Assembly (NCBI GenBank): GCA_944389455.1
Contig: CALXMK010000003.1
Location: forward strand, 1 to 64,000
From: an uncultured Verrucomicrobiota bacterium
GTDB taxonomy: Bacteria; Verrucomicrobiota; Verrucomicrobiia; Limisphaerales; UBA1412
Length of the DNA stretch: 64,000 nt
Direction: 5' to 3'
The notes under the pieces were generated by a model. That model made no database searches. It was not told the origin of the DNA and was given only the letters and a program-made list of their open reading frames with translations. A program made the position numbers and the translations under genes. Position 1 is the first letter of the stretch. The number at the start of each line of letters is the position of its first letter. Below are positions 43,940 to 53,790 of the stretch, one piece after another.

Positions 43940-46564
43940 TTAAGTTTCAGGGACAGCTTCAATTTCGCGAACGAAAGTAAGTTCTTCACCTGAGGCGTCC
44001 ACATGGATGAGGTCTCCTTGACGGAATTCTCCAGAGAGAAGCTTAGTAGCTAAAGGATCGAGCAAATATTCCTGCAGAGCACGTTTAAGCGGCCGTGCAC
44101 CCCATTGAGGATCCCATCCGCGTTTGGCAAGGAGCTGTTTAGCCTGCTGAGTCAATTGGAGAGTGAGTTTTTGCTCAGTTAACCGTTTACTAATTCTCTG
44201 TAATTGAATTTCAACAATTTGGCCGATTTGGTCTTCACTCAAACTATGGAAGATAATAGTATCATCTACACGGTTTAAAAACTCAGGTCTGAAATGCTGT
44301 TTAAGTTCATTTAATACAGCCTCTTCCATTCTTTTGACAGCGTTATTATCTTTCTCTTTTGTTTGGTAAAATTCTTGGATCAATGGTGAACCGATATTGC
44401 TAGTCATAATGACAATCGTATTTGTGAAATCGACGGTTCGACCTTGTCCATCTGTCAAACGACCATCATCAAGCATTTGTAGCAGGATATTAAAGACATC
44501 ATGATGGGCTTTTTCGATCTCATCAAACAGAATAACGCAATAGGGTTTTCTCCGAACGGCTTCAGTTAATTGTCCACCTTCCTCATAGCCGACGTATCCA
44601 GGAGGAGCACCCACAAGACGTTGAACATTAAACTTCTCTTGATATTCACTCATGTCGATACGAACAAGAGCTGTTTCATCATCAAAGAGAAATTCTGCCA
44701 AAGCTCGTGCCAATTCTGTTTTACCAACACCTGTGGGGCCTAGGAAGATAAAAGATCCAATCGGACGGTTAGGGTCTTGGAGACCGCTTCTAGCTCGACG
44801 GACCGCATTTGAAACGGCTGTAATAGCCTCTTTTTGCCCTACGACACGTTGAGCAAGTCTGGCTTCCATCTGAATAAGCTTCTGTTTTTCCCCTTCTAAC
44901 ATTCTGGAGACAGGTATATGGGTCCAAGCAGAGACAACCTGTGCAATGTCTTCTTCTGTTACCTCTTCATTTAGAAGGTGATTTTCAGTTTTCTGCTCTT
45001 CACTCTTTTTACGAGCCTCGGCTAGTTTAGTTTGTAATTCAGGGATTTTGCCATAACGAATCTGCGCAGCCAAATTTAGATCTCCGATACGCTGTGCACG
45101 CTCTTCTTCCAGTTTGGCTTGTTCCAACTGATTGGCTAATATATTAGTTGCATTGATTGCGGCTTTTTCATTTTGCCATTGAGCCTTAAGCTGATTTGAT
45201 TTTTCTTTTAGATTAGCAAGTTCGCCTTCAATCTTATTCAAACGATCTTTGGAGGCTTCATCTGTCTCCTTTTTCAAGGCTGTTTGCTCAATTTGAAGCT
45301 GCATGATCTGTCTTTCCAGCTGATCGATTTCAACTGGCATAGAGTCAAGTTCCATCCTTAAACGACTGGCAGCTTCGTCTACAAGATCAACGGCTTTATC
45401 TGGCAGAAATCGGTCTGAAATATAACGATTAGAGAGTGTAGCCGCGGCAACAAGAGCTCCATCCCGGATACGAACTCCATGGTGATTTTCGTACCGTTCT
45501 TTTAGTCCCCTTAGGATAGCGATAGTCGATTCCACAGAGGGTTCACTAATGATGACCGGTTGGAAACGACGTTCCAGTGCAGGGTCTTTTTCTACATGTT
45601 TACGGTATTCGTCCAGTGTTGTTGCTCCTATGCAACGCAATTCGCCTCGTGCTAGTTGCGGTTTAAGCAGGTTAGCTGCATCAGTAGCTCCTTCAGCTCC
45701 GCCGGCTCCCATTAGAGTATGAAGTTCATCAATAAAGAGAATAATGGATCCTTCACTGGAGGTTACTTCTTTAATAAAAGCTTTCAGACGATCTTCAAAT
45801 TCACCTCTATATTTCGCGCCTGCGATCATTGATCCCAGGTCCATAGCGATGAGACGTTTATTTTTGAGTGATTCGGGAACATCTCCACTAATAATTCGAC
45901 GTGCAAGTCCCTCTACGATAGCTGTTTTTCCAACTCCTGGCTCTCCGATTAGAACAGGATTATTTTTTGTTCTTCGACTCAGAATCTGCATTACGCGTCG
46001 TATTTCTTCATCTCGACCGATAACCGGATCAATCTTGCCGGCACGAGCGGCTTCAGTCAGATCTCTCCCGTATTTTTCCAGAGCTTGGAATTTTCCTTCA
46101 GGGTTTTCATCGACAACCCTTTGATTTCCACGTAAATTTGACATTGCTTTTAAAATCCTTTCTTTATCCACGGAATATAGTTTAAGTGTTTTCTGTAAGT
46201 TTCCCGTGGCTGTTTCGATAATACCTAATAAAAGATGTTCAGCGCTGATATATTCATCTTTGAGTTGAGAAGCTGTTGCCTCAGCCGTTTTAAGAGCGCG
46301 AGAGAGACTGGTACTCAGATAAATACTCAAATTATCTCCCTCTACCTTGGGACGGTGATTTAATTCTTTTTCCAAGTTGCTGCTTAAAACTTGTAGGTCT
46401 ACTCCAATCTGTTTAAGCAGAGGAGGAACCAGACAGTCTTTTAAGGAGCAAAGAGCCAATAGTAAATGCTCAGGCTCAACCTCCTGGTGGCCGTATTCTT
46501 TAGCCATTTCATATGCTGTTTGTATAGCATCACGCGCCTTCAGTGTGAATTTTTCCAAATTCAT
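43940..46564 (-). CDS. clpB: ClpB disaggregase chaperone
   Basis: A 874-residue Hsp100 ATPase that rescues aggregated proteins with DnaK. The N domain ([20 protein letters not shown]) is followed by NBD1 (Walker [16 protein letters not shown], Walker [14 protein letters not shown]), a coiled-coil middle domain (~residues 400-530) that marks ClpB rather than ClpC, and NBD2 ([17 protein letters not shown]). It is complete and of normal size. A promoter sits directly upstream with almost no leader. Confidence 0.97.
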   Translation of the reverse strand: MNLEKFTLKARDAIQTAYEMAKEYGHQEVEPEHLLLALCSLKDCLVPPLLKQIGVDLQVLSSNLEKELNHRPKVEGDNLSIYLSTSLSRALKTAEATASQLKDEYISAEHLLLGIIETATGNLQKTLKLYSVDKERILKAMSNLRGNQRVVDENPEGKFQALEKYGRDLTEAARAGKIDPVIGRDEEIRRVMQILSRRTKNNPVLIGEPGVGKTAIVEGLARRIISGDVPESLKNKRLIAMDLGSMIAGAKYRGEFEDRLKAFIKEVTSSEGSIILFIDELHTLMGAGGAEGATDAANLLKPQLARGELRCIGATTLDEYRKHVEKDPALERRFQPVIISEPSVESTIAILRGLKERYENHHGVRIRDGALVAAATLSNRYISDRFLPDKAVDLVDEAASRLRMELDSMPVEIDQLERQIMQLQIEQTALKKETDEASKDRLNKIEGELANLKEKSNQLKAQWQNEKAAINATNILANQLEQAKLEEERAQRIGDLNLAAQIRYGKIPELQTKLAEARKKSEEQKTENHLLNEEVTEEDIAQVVSAWTHIPVSRMLEGEKQKLIQMEARLAQRVVGQKEAITAVSNAVRRARSGLQDPNRPIGSFIFLGPTGVGKTELARALAEFLFDDETALVRIDMSEYQEKFNVQRLVGAPPGYVGYEEGGQLTEAVRRKPYCVILFDEIEKAHHDVFNILLQMLDDGRLTDGQGRTVDFTNTIVIMTSNIGSPLIQEFYQTKEKDNNAVKRMEEAVLNELKQHFRPEFLNRVDDTIIFHSLSEDQIGQIVEIQLQRISKRLTEQKLTLQLTQQAKQLLAKRGWDPQWGARPLKRALQEYLLDPLATKLLSGEFRQGDLIHVDASGEELTFVREIEAVPET

Positions 46565-46573
46565 ACAATCATC

Positions 46574-46601
46574 AATATAGCACTGAATATTCTAATTTCA
46601 A
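46574..46601 (-). promoter_or_regulatory. Promoter of clpB (near-leaderless)
   Basis: On the minus strand TTGAAA (46601-46596), a 16-bp spacer and TATATT (46579-46574). The -10 box ends 9 bp before the ATG. It looks like a housekeeping promoter; no CIRCE repeat is seen. Confidence 0.6.
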
Positions 46602-46958
46602 TAGTGTAGTGTAAAATGAGGAATTATTAAAGAATAGTTCTATTTAGAGCTTGATTATTTAATTCAATATTATCAAGATAAATATATAAAAATTTTTCTC
46701 TTGTCTGATAAGCAGAAGAATTTTAAAAGATTTTTTGACAGAGATTTATCAGAAGATAAGAGAATATTTGAGAAAGAGAAAGTTATTTTATATTCGAGAG
46801 AATAGTAAAATTTTTTCAAATAAAATGTTAGTTTGCAAATTTTTAGTTCTTTGGATTTTTTTGTCAATTAGCTTTTTTGAAAAGCTGGAGAATCAGTTTA
46901 TGAAGAATTTAAATGGATAGCTCTTAATGTTATCAGTGTTGAATACTATCCAAGTTTT
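46602..46958. other. AT-rich gap between clpB and the LysE-type gene
   Basis: About 360 bp, very A/T-rich. A 61-codon plus-strand frame at 46735 has no start signal or recognisable features and is not called. Confidence 0.5.
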
Positions 46959-47630
46959 CTAGTTTAGACTGGAAAGTTCAATAAAAATTCGTCTACAGAT
47001 TATGAGGGAAAGCAGAAGTAGCAGTATCCCAGAAATTCGAGTGATCTGTGCTAGAGTGCGGTCTGAGAATTTTTGACCATATTTAGCAGCATGAAATGCT
47101 AGAAACCAGAACCAGAGTACCATTCCTATTCCTATTCCACAAATATAGAGTGTCTTACTTAATGAAGAGAGTTTAATTAGTCCGGAAGAGATGACTCCGG
47201 TTCCCATGGTAATCCAAAAAAGGAGTACGATGGGATTAAAGAGAATTTGGGTAAATCCTATGAGAAATGAGGATCGGGCTTGTGAATAGATTTTATTTTC
47301 TATTTTTGTTTCGGAAAGAACAGGAGGACTGTTTTTATGAATAACCAAAAATCGAATTCCGAGAAAGGTAATAAGAATGAAACTAACTAGTTCCATTCCT
47401 GCGCGCACATATACAGAATCAATCTGAGCAATAATTCCAGTTATTGCTAGAGTGCAGTAAATGAGTTCCATACACACTGCTCCCAGGCCAATCAAAAAGG
47501 CAGACCAAAAACCATCTTTCATTCCTTTATGAACGATAGTAACATTAATCGGTCCCACTGGAATAACACTAATCCATCCGCTGAAGAGACCTACTAAGAG
47601 AGGCTTGATAATGAGCCAAGGGGTTGTCAT
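46959..47630 (-). CDS. LysE/RhtB-family amino-acid exporter
   Basis: A 223-residue membrane protein with about six hydrophobic segments. The N-terminal LFSGWISVIPVGPINVTIVH carries the LysE-family GxxxxxxPGP-like motif (here VGPINV). GFTQILFNPIVLLFWITMG is the conserved middle segment. It likely exports an amino acid or small metabolite. Its start overlaps the pssA stop by 4 bp, so the two are translationally coupled. Confidence 0.85.
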   Translation of the reverse strand: MTTPWLIIKPLLVGLFSGWISVIPVGPINVTIVHKGMKDGFWSAFLIGLGAVCMELIYCTLAITGIIAQIDSVYVRAGMELVSFILITFLGIRFLVIHKNSPPVLSETKIENKIYSQARSSFLIGFTQILFNPIVLLFWITMGTGVISSGLIKLSSLSKTLYICGIGIGMVLWFWFLAFHAAKYGQKFSDRTLAQITRISGILLLLLSLIICRRIFIELSSLN

Positions 47631-48586
47631 TTATGTTGAGACATAATTTTATTTTCTTCTTTTCCAGGAACTGTTGATTTACTTGGAATATTCTTGGAGT
47701 TATGCGGTTGAATGTGTCGTGCTCTGCGCAGCCGAATAAAATGTCGGATTAAACCATAAAAGAGATAGCTTAAAAAGCAGAGTGGAAGGATAACTGGCAG
47801 AATAAATTTACGCATAACGATACATCCTCCAATTGTCAATGCAGCAATGACTACCCAGAGGAAGGATTTGCGCATATGCAGAGATGTTAGCAGACTAAGG
47901 TTTTTAAAAGAAGGATAAGTGACATTGCTAACCATCATGTAGGAAAGAAAGACCATAATGAAAGGAAGACTGTATCTCCAGTATCCGACAACAAATTCTT
48001 TATCTTGGAACCAGAGCATAAAAAGGGTGATAGAAGCCACTAATGCAGCAGCCGCAGGAATAGGAAACCCAATAAAATCTTTGGAATCACCTTTATGAGC
48101 GGATGGCAGAGAAGATATACAATTGAATCGTGCTAGCCGCAAGGCTCCGCATACAAGATAGATAGAGGCCAGGAACCATCCGATTTCAGGTTGATCTTTA
48201 AAGACGGGTTCCAGTACAATACGATGTACCAGAAAGGCCGGTGCTGCCCCAAAAGAGATCAAGTCAGCTAAGGAATCAAATTCACGCCCAAAAGGACTTT
48301 CACGTCCGCCAATTCTAGCAACTCTTCCATCGAGCATGTCAAAGATACAAGCTAACAGAATAAAGAGAAGCGCCTGACGAATGAGAGAAGTAAAATTGGG
48401 GGCAGCCAGATCTGCTTCAACAATTTTGGTAAGTGCTAAGAAACCGCAAAAGAGATTTCCTGCGGTCATCAAGTTGGGTAAGAAGTAGATTTTAACCTCT
48501 TTATCTTCATTCTCATCTTCTGGTTGAGAGGAATGGTCGGAGGATGCTGTGATTTTTTTTTCAGGAAGTTGCTCTTTCATGTTCAA
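47627..48586 (-). CDS. pssA: CDP-diacylglycerol-serine O-phosphatidyltransferase
   Basis: A 319-residue integral membrane enzyme making phosphatidylserine. The CDP-alcohol phosphotransferase motif is DMLDGRVARIGG...FGREFDSLADLISFG (DGxxAR...GxxxDxxxD). About eight hydrophobic segments are seen. Polar N- and C-terminal tails of ~25 residues are longer than usual. It is followed (minus strand) by the lysE-type gene and preceded by psd, giving the phosphatidylethanolamine pathway in one cluster. Confidence 0.93.
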   Translation of the reverse strand: MNMKEQLPEKKITASSDHSSQPEDENEDKEVKIYFLPNLMTAGNLFCGFLALTKIVEADLAAPNFTSLIRQALLFILLACIFDMLDGRVARIGGRESPFGREFDSLADLISFGAAPAFLVHRIVLEPVFKDQPEIGWFLASIYLVCGALRLARFNCISSLPSAHKGDSKDFIGFPIPAAAALVASITLFMLWFQDKEFVVGYWRYSLPFIMVFLSYMMVSNVTYPSFKNLSLLTSLHMRKSFLWVVIAALTIGGCIVMRKFILPVILPLCFLSYLFYGLIRHFIRLRRARHIQPHNSKNIPSKSTVPGKEENKIMSQHK

Positions 48587-48677
48587 TTTTTTTATATTAG
48601 TTTAAAATAAATCAGAAGTATTGTAATCTTTTAATTGATACAGAGTTATCATAAAAAAGATTTGTTTTTAATAGTTT

Positions 48678-49367
48678 TTATTGCATCTTAGCCAGAGGAG
48701 TTTCTCCACCCCGAACTTTTTTTCCCTGTTGGATAAGAATTTCAGCTTCTAAGGGTAAATACAAATCTACGCGTGAACCGAATTGGATGAGTCCAATTCG
48801 CTCACCTTTAGCGATTTTTTCTCCTTCACGTACCCAGGGAACGATTCGGCGTGCAATCAACCCAGCAATGAGTCTGATTCCGATTGTCTTGCCGGCAGAA
48901 TCGCGCATTTTAATGAGGACATTTTCATTTTGGACAGCGGATTCTGGGTTCATAGCGTTGAGATATTGTCCAGGGGAATGGCACAGCAATTCTACTTTGC
49001 CCTCAATGGGGGCATTCTGTACATGAATATCAAAGATACTTAGAAAAATAGATATTCTTCGGCAGCGGGGGCCCATCCATTCAGGACCGGAGTATTCTCC
49101 TATAAAATCAACTTTTCCGTGAGCAGGAGAAATAATCAAGGCTGGATCTGCTGGAGGATGAGGTTCAGGATCTCGGAAGAACCATAACGTGAATAAGGTA
49201 AAGAGTATCCATAAAAAGAATACAAATCCCCATGCAATGGAGAAAATTATTGTTGTCAGTTGGGCAATAGCTCCACCAATTAGGAGCGCAAACAACAGGA
49301 TAATCCCACGCCAGAGCATACGTCTTAAGGCGGCGTGGGCTTTGCCTTTGTGATTATCTAATGACAT
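48678..49367 (-). CDS. psd: Phosphatidylserine decarboxylase, short type
   Basis: A 229-residue proenzyme. Two N-terminal membrane segments (GIILLFALLIGGAIAQLTTI and the next) precede the catalytic region PAHGKVDFIGEY, FLSIFDIHVQNAP and the self-cleavage site IQFGSRVDLYLP, where cutting between Gly and Ser makes the pyruvoyl group. The short form (~210-230 residues) is typical of many bacteria. The product is phosphatidylethanolamine. Confidence 0.93.
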   Translation of the reverse strand: MSLDNHKGKAHAALRRMLWRGIILLFALLIGGAIAQLTTIIFSIAWGFVFFLWILFTLFTLWFFRDPEPHPPADPALIISPAHGKVDFIGEYSGPEWMGPRCRRISIFLSIFDIHVQNAPIEGKVELLCHSPGQYLNAMNPESAVQNENVLIKMRDSAGKTIGIRLIAGLIARRIVPWVREGEKIAKGERIGLIQFGSRVDLYLPLEAEILIQQGKKVRGGETPLAKMQ

Positions 49368-49420
49368 ACTAAATTTTTAGTTTTTTATTTTATCTGTTTT
49401 TAAGCGGTTTAGAAATAAAA

Positions 49421-51697
49421 TCAGTATATAGTTCTTTCGTAATCCCATTTATCCACATCGACTCCTACTTTAGGCTGAGCCAGCATCTTCATCTGGAGTC
49501 CAAGAGAGACAGAGAAATCTGTGGGACCATTGCGGTTTTCGCGTACTTTAAAGCGGAAAGCTCCTACCCAAGAGCGGAAATCTCTATAGAGCGTATATTC
49601 TTGTTCTTCTAAGGTTCCGTCCCGTCCTTCAAATTGCAGGCGTGCACGAAAAGCGTAGTTCTCGTTTAGCCGCAATGTGAATCGTCCCATAAAAAGATTA
49701 TTTCCATAAGGATCTGGATAACCATCAATGTAATGGTCTTCCATAAAACGATATCCGAAAGCCAGACTCCAATGATGAGTGGGATGCAAAATCAGGTAAT
49801 TGCTTGATTCAAGAGGATCTCCTGTTTCCGTTGAGACTCGGTTTTCAGTAGTAAAAGAGAGCCAGTCACGGGGAGTAAAGCTCAATGAGGTGTAAAAATC
49901 AGAAAATCGTCCCTGATCGGCTTTGGGATCCATTCTCCAGTCTGTGTACATAGCCCAGTTGATCAAATTTACCAAATGACCGTTTCGCTCTGTTTGGAGG
50001 CGGTTTCTCAAACCTAATCGCATCACATTTTCGCTGTCAATAGAGTCGATCGAGTTAAAGTCCGGATAATCCAACGGCAGCAGACGATAGGTGTCTAGTA
50101 TTTCATCAAATTGAGGTAATTCCTGGATACTTCTGCTTGGATCCGGAACAAAGACATAGTTGAAAGAGGGTTCTATAATGTGTCTTAGACCATCTACTTT
50201 CCAGAATTTATTAGAGGCGTTTTGCCAAGTACGAGAGAGCTTGAAGGAAACTTCAGCGCCGGTATTAAAAACAGCTCGTCCAACGTTGGCAGTTTGCTTA
50301 TAGGAACCTTCTGATTCGCTGTAAAAACTGCCTCTCATACCAACCCGAGGAGTGAAGTTCAGCCATCCAAAAGCTGAAAAAGGCAGAGTCAATTGATGAT
50401 AAGTATCTGCACGGAAAGCACTGTAATCATCTGGGCGGATTGGATCTAAATTTGAGTATCGATAGTTAAAATAACCTGCCTGGGATTGGCTTTCGTAATA
50501 AAAGGGAGAGATTCCCAATTGTTGACGGAAGGCATCCAGCTTGATATCAGGCAGACGTTCTACTGTCTGGAAAAAGTCATTTACTCGAGGTTGGGCCAGT
50601 ATATTGAAATTAAAGTTGTACCAATCATAGTTCATTTCAGCATAGCTGGCAGGATGTTCATTTTCATTGAACAGTTCCTCTTCGAAATCACGGAGGGCAT
50701 AGGGGTCTGACTGTTCACGGATGGCTGTTCTGAATTCGAGATGAGGAGCCAATTCCGCCCGATAATCAAAGTAAACCCATTGGCGTTCTTCAGGCAGCCA
50801 GGTTTCATTTGAGTAATGGTGTGGATCTTGATCTCGGGTATAGTAGGTTTGCAGATTTCCAACACCCCAGCGCGGGTGTTGGAATTCAAAGTCTTGTCCT
50901 CCGGCTAATCCGCGTTCCCACCGATAATCCAGTTTGGTTGCGGTACTGAGATATTGGTTGATATCGTAATTGAATGTATTAAGCAGATAAGGTCCGTATA
51001 AGCTGCGGTATCCCGGTTCTGGAACATAGAAAAAACGGTGTCTTTTCAGATTTCGATGGTAATAGGGAAAGTACATGATAGGAGTTTCCCCTGCGTAAAC
51101 AGTTGCTTTACGTGCTTCTACATATTCTCCAGGAGCAATTTTTAGGATTTTGGCTCTGATTTTAAAAAATGGTTTTTCTATGTCATCTGAAATTACCGTA
51201 GGAGATTCCATTACATATTCATTGGCGTCGATATCAAAGCTCAACCCAGCGCCCGCAGCAAAATAAGGAGCTGCTCCGGCTTTGAAAAGATCGGTTTCCA
51301 TTCGCCGGGTTTTAAAGTTATATTTAACCTCATTCCCGTTCCAGGTCATGCCATCTTGTTCCACGGTCACATTGCCTGAAGCTATTACATCCCCGGTTTC
51401 ATTATTTAGGGTCAGTTCATCTGCTATCAAAACGGCTTCCTCAAATGTAACCAAAACCCCTCCCACGGCATGGCTAATGCCTGTATTATAGTCATAATCA
51501 ATATGACCATCTTGGCTTAGAGATTCCAAATGCCATTGAGAACCCTCTACCTGTGCTGATGAATTTGCGGAAGTTTCTTTTTCATCATTGATTATCGGGG
51601 AGATAACGGGAAGATCCTCTTCGCCATGGAGGGAAGAGCTCATAATTCCAAGAGCTATTAAGATGCAGATTTTATTGATTTGCCAATGCGACCTCAT
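49421..51697 (-). CDS. lptD: LPS-assembly protein LptD-like
   Basis: A 758-residue outer-membrane protein. A signal peptide is followed by an OstA/LptA-like beta-jellyroll (ADELTLNNETGDVIASGNVT) that receives LPS from the periplasmic bridge. A large barrel follows, beginning near TPIMYFPYYHRNLKRHRFF, the conserved LptD segment, with FFYVPEPGYRSLYGPYLLN. It shows the organism is a diderm with LPS or a similar lipid. Few cysteines are present, so the disulfide arrangement of E. coli LptD is not conserved. Confidence 0.85.
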   Translation of the reverse strand: MRSHWQINKICILIALGIMSSSLHGEEDLPVISPIINDEKETSANSSAQVEGSQWHLESLSQDGHIDYDYNTGISHAVGGVLVTFEEAVLIADELTLNNETGDVIASGNVTVEQDGMTWNGNEVKYNFKTRRMETDLFKAGAAPYFAAGAGLSFDIDANEYVMESPTVISDDIEKPFFKIRAKILKIAPGEYVEARKATVYAGETPIMYFPYYHRNLKRHRFFYVPEPGYRSLYGPYLLNTFNYDINQYLSTATKLDYRWERGLAGGQDFEFQHPRWGVGNLQTYYTRDQDPHHYSNETWLPEERQWVYFDYRAELAPHLEFRTAIREQSDPYALRDFEEELFNENEHPASYAEMNYDWYNFNFNILAQPRVNDFFQTVERLPDIKLDAFRQQLGISPFYYESQSQAGYFNYRYSNLDPIRPDDYSAFRADTYHQLTLPFSAFGWLNFTPRVGMRGSFYSESEGSYKQTANVGRAVFNTGAEVSFKLSRTWQNASNKFWKVDGLRHIIEPSFNYVFVPDPSRSIQELPQFDEILDTYRLLPLDYPDFNSIDSIDSENVMRLGLRNRLQTERNGHLVNLINWAMYTDWRMDPKADQGRFSDFYTSLSFTPRDWLSFTTENRVSTETGDPLESSNYLILHPTHHWSLAFGYRFMEDHYIDGYPDPYGNNLFMGRFTLRLNENYAFRARLQFEGRDGTLEEQEYTLYRDFRSWVGAFRFKVRENRNGPTDFSVSLGLQMKMLAQPKVGVDVDKWDYERTIY

Positions 51698-51708
51698 TCA
51701 CAAAACCC

Positions 51709-51737
51709 ATATTAACAAATTCTATTTTTGCTGACAA
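51709..51737 (-). promoter_or_regulatory. Promoter of lptD (short leader)
   Basis: On the minus strand TTGTCA (51737-51732), a 17-bp spacer and TAATAT (51714-51709). The -10 box ends 11 bp before the ATG at 51697. Confidence 0.6.
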
Positions 51738-51827
51738 TCATGCAGCATTGTTTGTTATAACTTATTCTTATTAATATGTTTTAAGTTTATCTATTTTCTT
51801 GTTTCCTAATTTAAAAATGTGAAAAAA

Positions 51828-53642
51828 TCAAAGTGAAAGAACATATTCAGCCAGTGCTTCCAGTTCCTCTTGAGTCAGATGTTCTGTATGTCCATGAGCT
51901 TGTTCTTTATTTCTAGTGGTGAGCACATCCATAATAGTGGGAGCCGAGCCATCATGAAGATAGGGAGCTGTCCGCCAGACTTCAATTAAAGTAGGAGTAT
52001 CGAATTCAATCAACGGAAAATCTTCTTGAGTATAGGTTTTGACATCGTGCAGTCTCATGTCAGTAAAATAGTCTCCATGGTGGCAGAGAGTACAGCCTAC
52101 TTTATGATCACGGAAGATTTCACGTCCTTTTTTAGCTTTTTCTGAGAGTTCTCCATTAACTAAATAAGGGCTTGGGACAGGTCTCAGGCTTTTGAGATAT
52201 TCATCCATGGCCAGAGCTTGTTCTTCGATAACTTGAGTGAAGAGAATTGCACGTATTCCAGAACGAACCGCATATTCAGCATCGGGGCGAATACCGGTAA
52301 TCATACTGGGGGGAGTATAGTGAGAATAGAGCAGACTCTTTGTATTTTTAAAGGTATCCAGTCCATCGTTCATAAGGTCCCAGTTGAATCCATCGGCCCG
52401 GCCATCGGGATGACACCCAATGCAGCTTTGCCAATTTTGTACGCAGAGCATTGCGTCGTTAAAATACATTTCCCCTTCTTGGGCTTGAGTCATAGAGAAT
52501 TCAGGGTTGAGAGAAATAACTTCAAGTTTGTTGCTGTTAGCCAGATCAATAACGCCGAGATTATCTGAAAAGAAATTGCCGACGATAACTTTATTTCCCA
52601 TTTGGATGAAAGAGCGGGGACCATTGCCGCCGGTTTGAATACGTTCTCGTCCTACAGCCAAGGCTTCCTGTTGGTCAAAGTATTGCCCTTTACGGACACT
52701 GCCTTGATATTCCAGACGCTGCTGCACGACATCCAAATTGATTACGCTCATTTCATGAACTCCGGCGTGAGAAACCAGCAGAGTTTCTCCATCGGGAGTC
52801 CAGCTGAGGTTCCAAGGGGAGGCAGCTCCGCGGATAACATTATCGAGAGGAATAATTTTATCAATATCGCGTCGTTCGGTATCAAAGAAAGTTACATAGG
52901 AGGAATTCATCCATGCCCATTCTACTTGGAAAGTGCTTTGAAAGAATTTTGCCAGGTTATGGACGACAGCGATTTTTTTCCCGTCTGGAGAAATAGCCAT
53001 TCCACGATAATCGGCGCATCCGCTGGGCATGGTAATAGTTTTGATGTTTTTTCCATTGTCCTTGACGTCAAGTAGGGAAATTAGTGTATGAACTTCTTCT
53101 CCATCAACACGTTCTGTTGTTTGGCGATTGGGTACATAGAGAATGCCGTTTTGAACATCGAGTTCCGATGAACCGGGTTCACGCTCGACTCTGGTGTTCC
53201 AAAGGGGAGTCATTGTTTTAGCGTCCAGAGCAGAAACACTAGTATGCCAGCGGTTGCAGAGGTAGAGTCGGTCAAGTTCAGCGTCATAGAGAGGAGAACA
53301 GACTCCGGGTAGTGCAGAAGTTTGTTGAACAATTTTAAAAGAGGCTGCATCAATAACGACTATAGTATCGGGATCATTCAGAGTAACAAAAATCTTTTCT
53401 CCTTTGTTGCAAGCAGTCATTCCGGTGGGAGTGCCTGGGAGCGAGACTTCTTTCAGAAGTTTATAGTCTTTAGAGTAGAGCTTTGTTTGACAGCTATTTC
53501 TAAAACTAATAACGAAATTCTCTTCATTAAGTTTAGTCAGATATTCAGGTCCCATCCATTTAGCTTGAACAGAGGCAGAAGTGAGGATGAGAGAGGTAAT
53601 TAATACAGCATTGCGGAGATGTTTGAGAATGAATCTTCTCAT
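51828..53642 (-). CDS. Exported beta-propeller with C-terminal di-haem cytochrome c domain
   Basis: A 604-residue protein with a signal peptide (cut near SVQAKW). Residues ~30-400 form a YVTN/NHL-like propeller (KIFVTLNDPDTIVVIDAASF, AISPDGKKIAVVHN). The C-terminal ~200 residues carry two CxxCH haem sites, CIGCHPDG and CTLCHHGD, and the closing TPTLIEVWRTAPYLHDGSAP typical of the MauG/cytochrome c peroxidase class. It acts in the periplasm, perhaps on peroxide or a protein or amine substrate. That implies some respiratory or oxygen-defence capacity. Confidence 0.82.
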   Translation of the reverse strand: MRRFILKHLRNAVLITSLILTSASVQAKWMGPEYLTKLNEENFVISFRNSCQTKLYSKDYKLLKEVSLPGTPTGMTACNKGEKIFVTLNDPDTIVVIDAASFKIVQQTSALPGVCSPLYDAELDRLYLCNRWHTSVSALDAKTMTPLWNTRVEREPGSSELDVQNGILYVPNRQTTERVDGEEVHTLISLLDVKDNGKNIKTITMPSGCADYRGMAISPDGKKIAVVHNLAKFFQSTFQVEWAWMNSSYVTFFDTERRDIDKIIPLDNVIRGAASPWNLSWTPDGETLLVSHAGVHEMSVINLDVVQQRLEYQGSVRKGQYFDQQEALAVGRERIQTGGNGPRSFIQMGNKVIVGNFFSDNLGVIDLANSNKLEVISLNPEFSMTQAQEGEMYFNDAMLCVQNWQSCIGCHPDGRADGFNWDLMNDGLDTFKNTKSLLYSHYTPPSMITGIRPDAEYAVRSGIRAILFTQVIEEQALAMDEYLKSLRPVPSPYLVNGELSEKAKKGREIFRDHKVGCTLCHHGDYFTDMRLHDVKTYTQEDFPLIEFDTPTLIEVWRTAPYLHDGSAPTIMDVLTTRNKEQAHGHTEHLTQEELEALAEYVLSL

Positions 53643-53755
53643 ATTGCGGATATTATTGCGGGAAATGAGCCAAAAATCACGCTTTTTATCACAAAATATT
53701 CTGCCGGTACAATGAACATGGGAAAGAAAAGTGCTGAAAACTGGGGCAAAGGAGA

Positions 53756-53784
53756 TTGAGTTTCTCTGGAATCTTTGTTAAACT
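53756..53784 (+). promoter_or_regulatory. Promoter of rtcB (leaderless)
   Basis: TTGAGT (53756-53761), a 17-bp spacer, TAAACT (53779-53784). The GTG start at 53791 is 6 bp after the -10 box, where transcription itself should begin. Confidence 0.55.
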
Positions 53785-53790
53785 GAACGA

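Noticed and set aside
46735..46920. 61-codon plus-strand frame in the clpB/lysE gap
   Set aside because: Low-complexity AT-rich sequence with no ribosome site or known motif.
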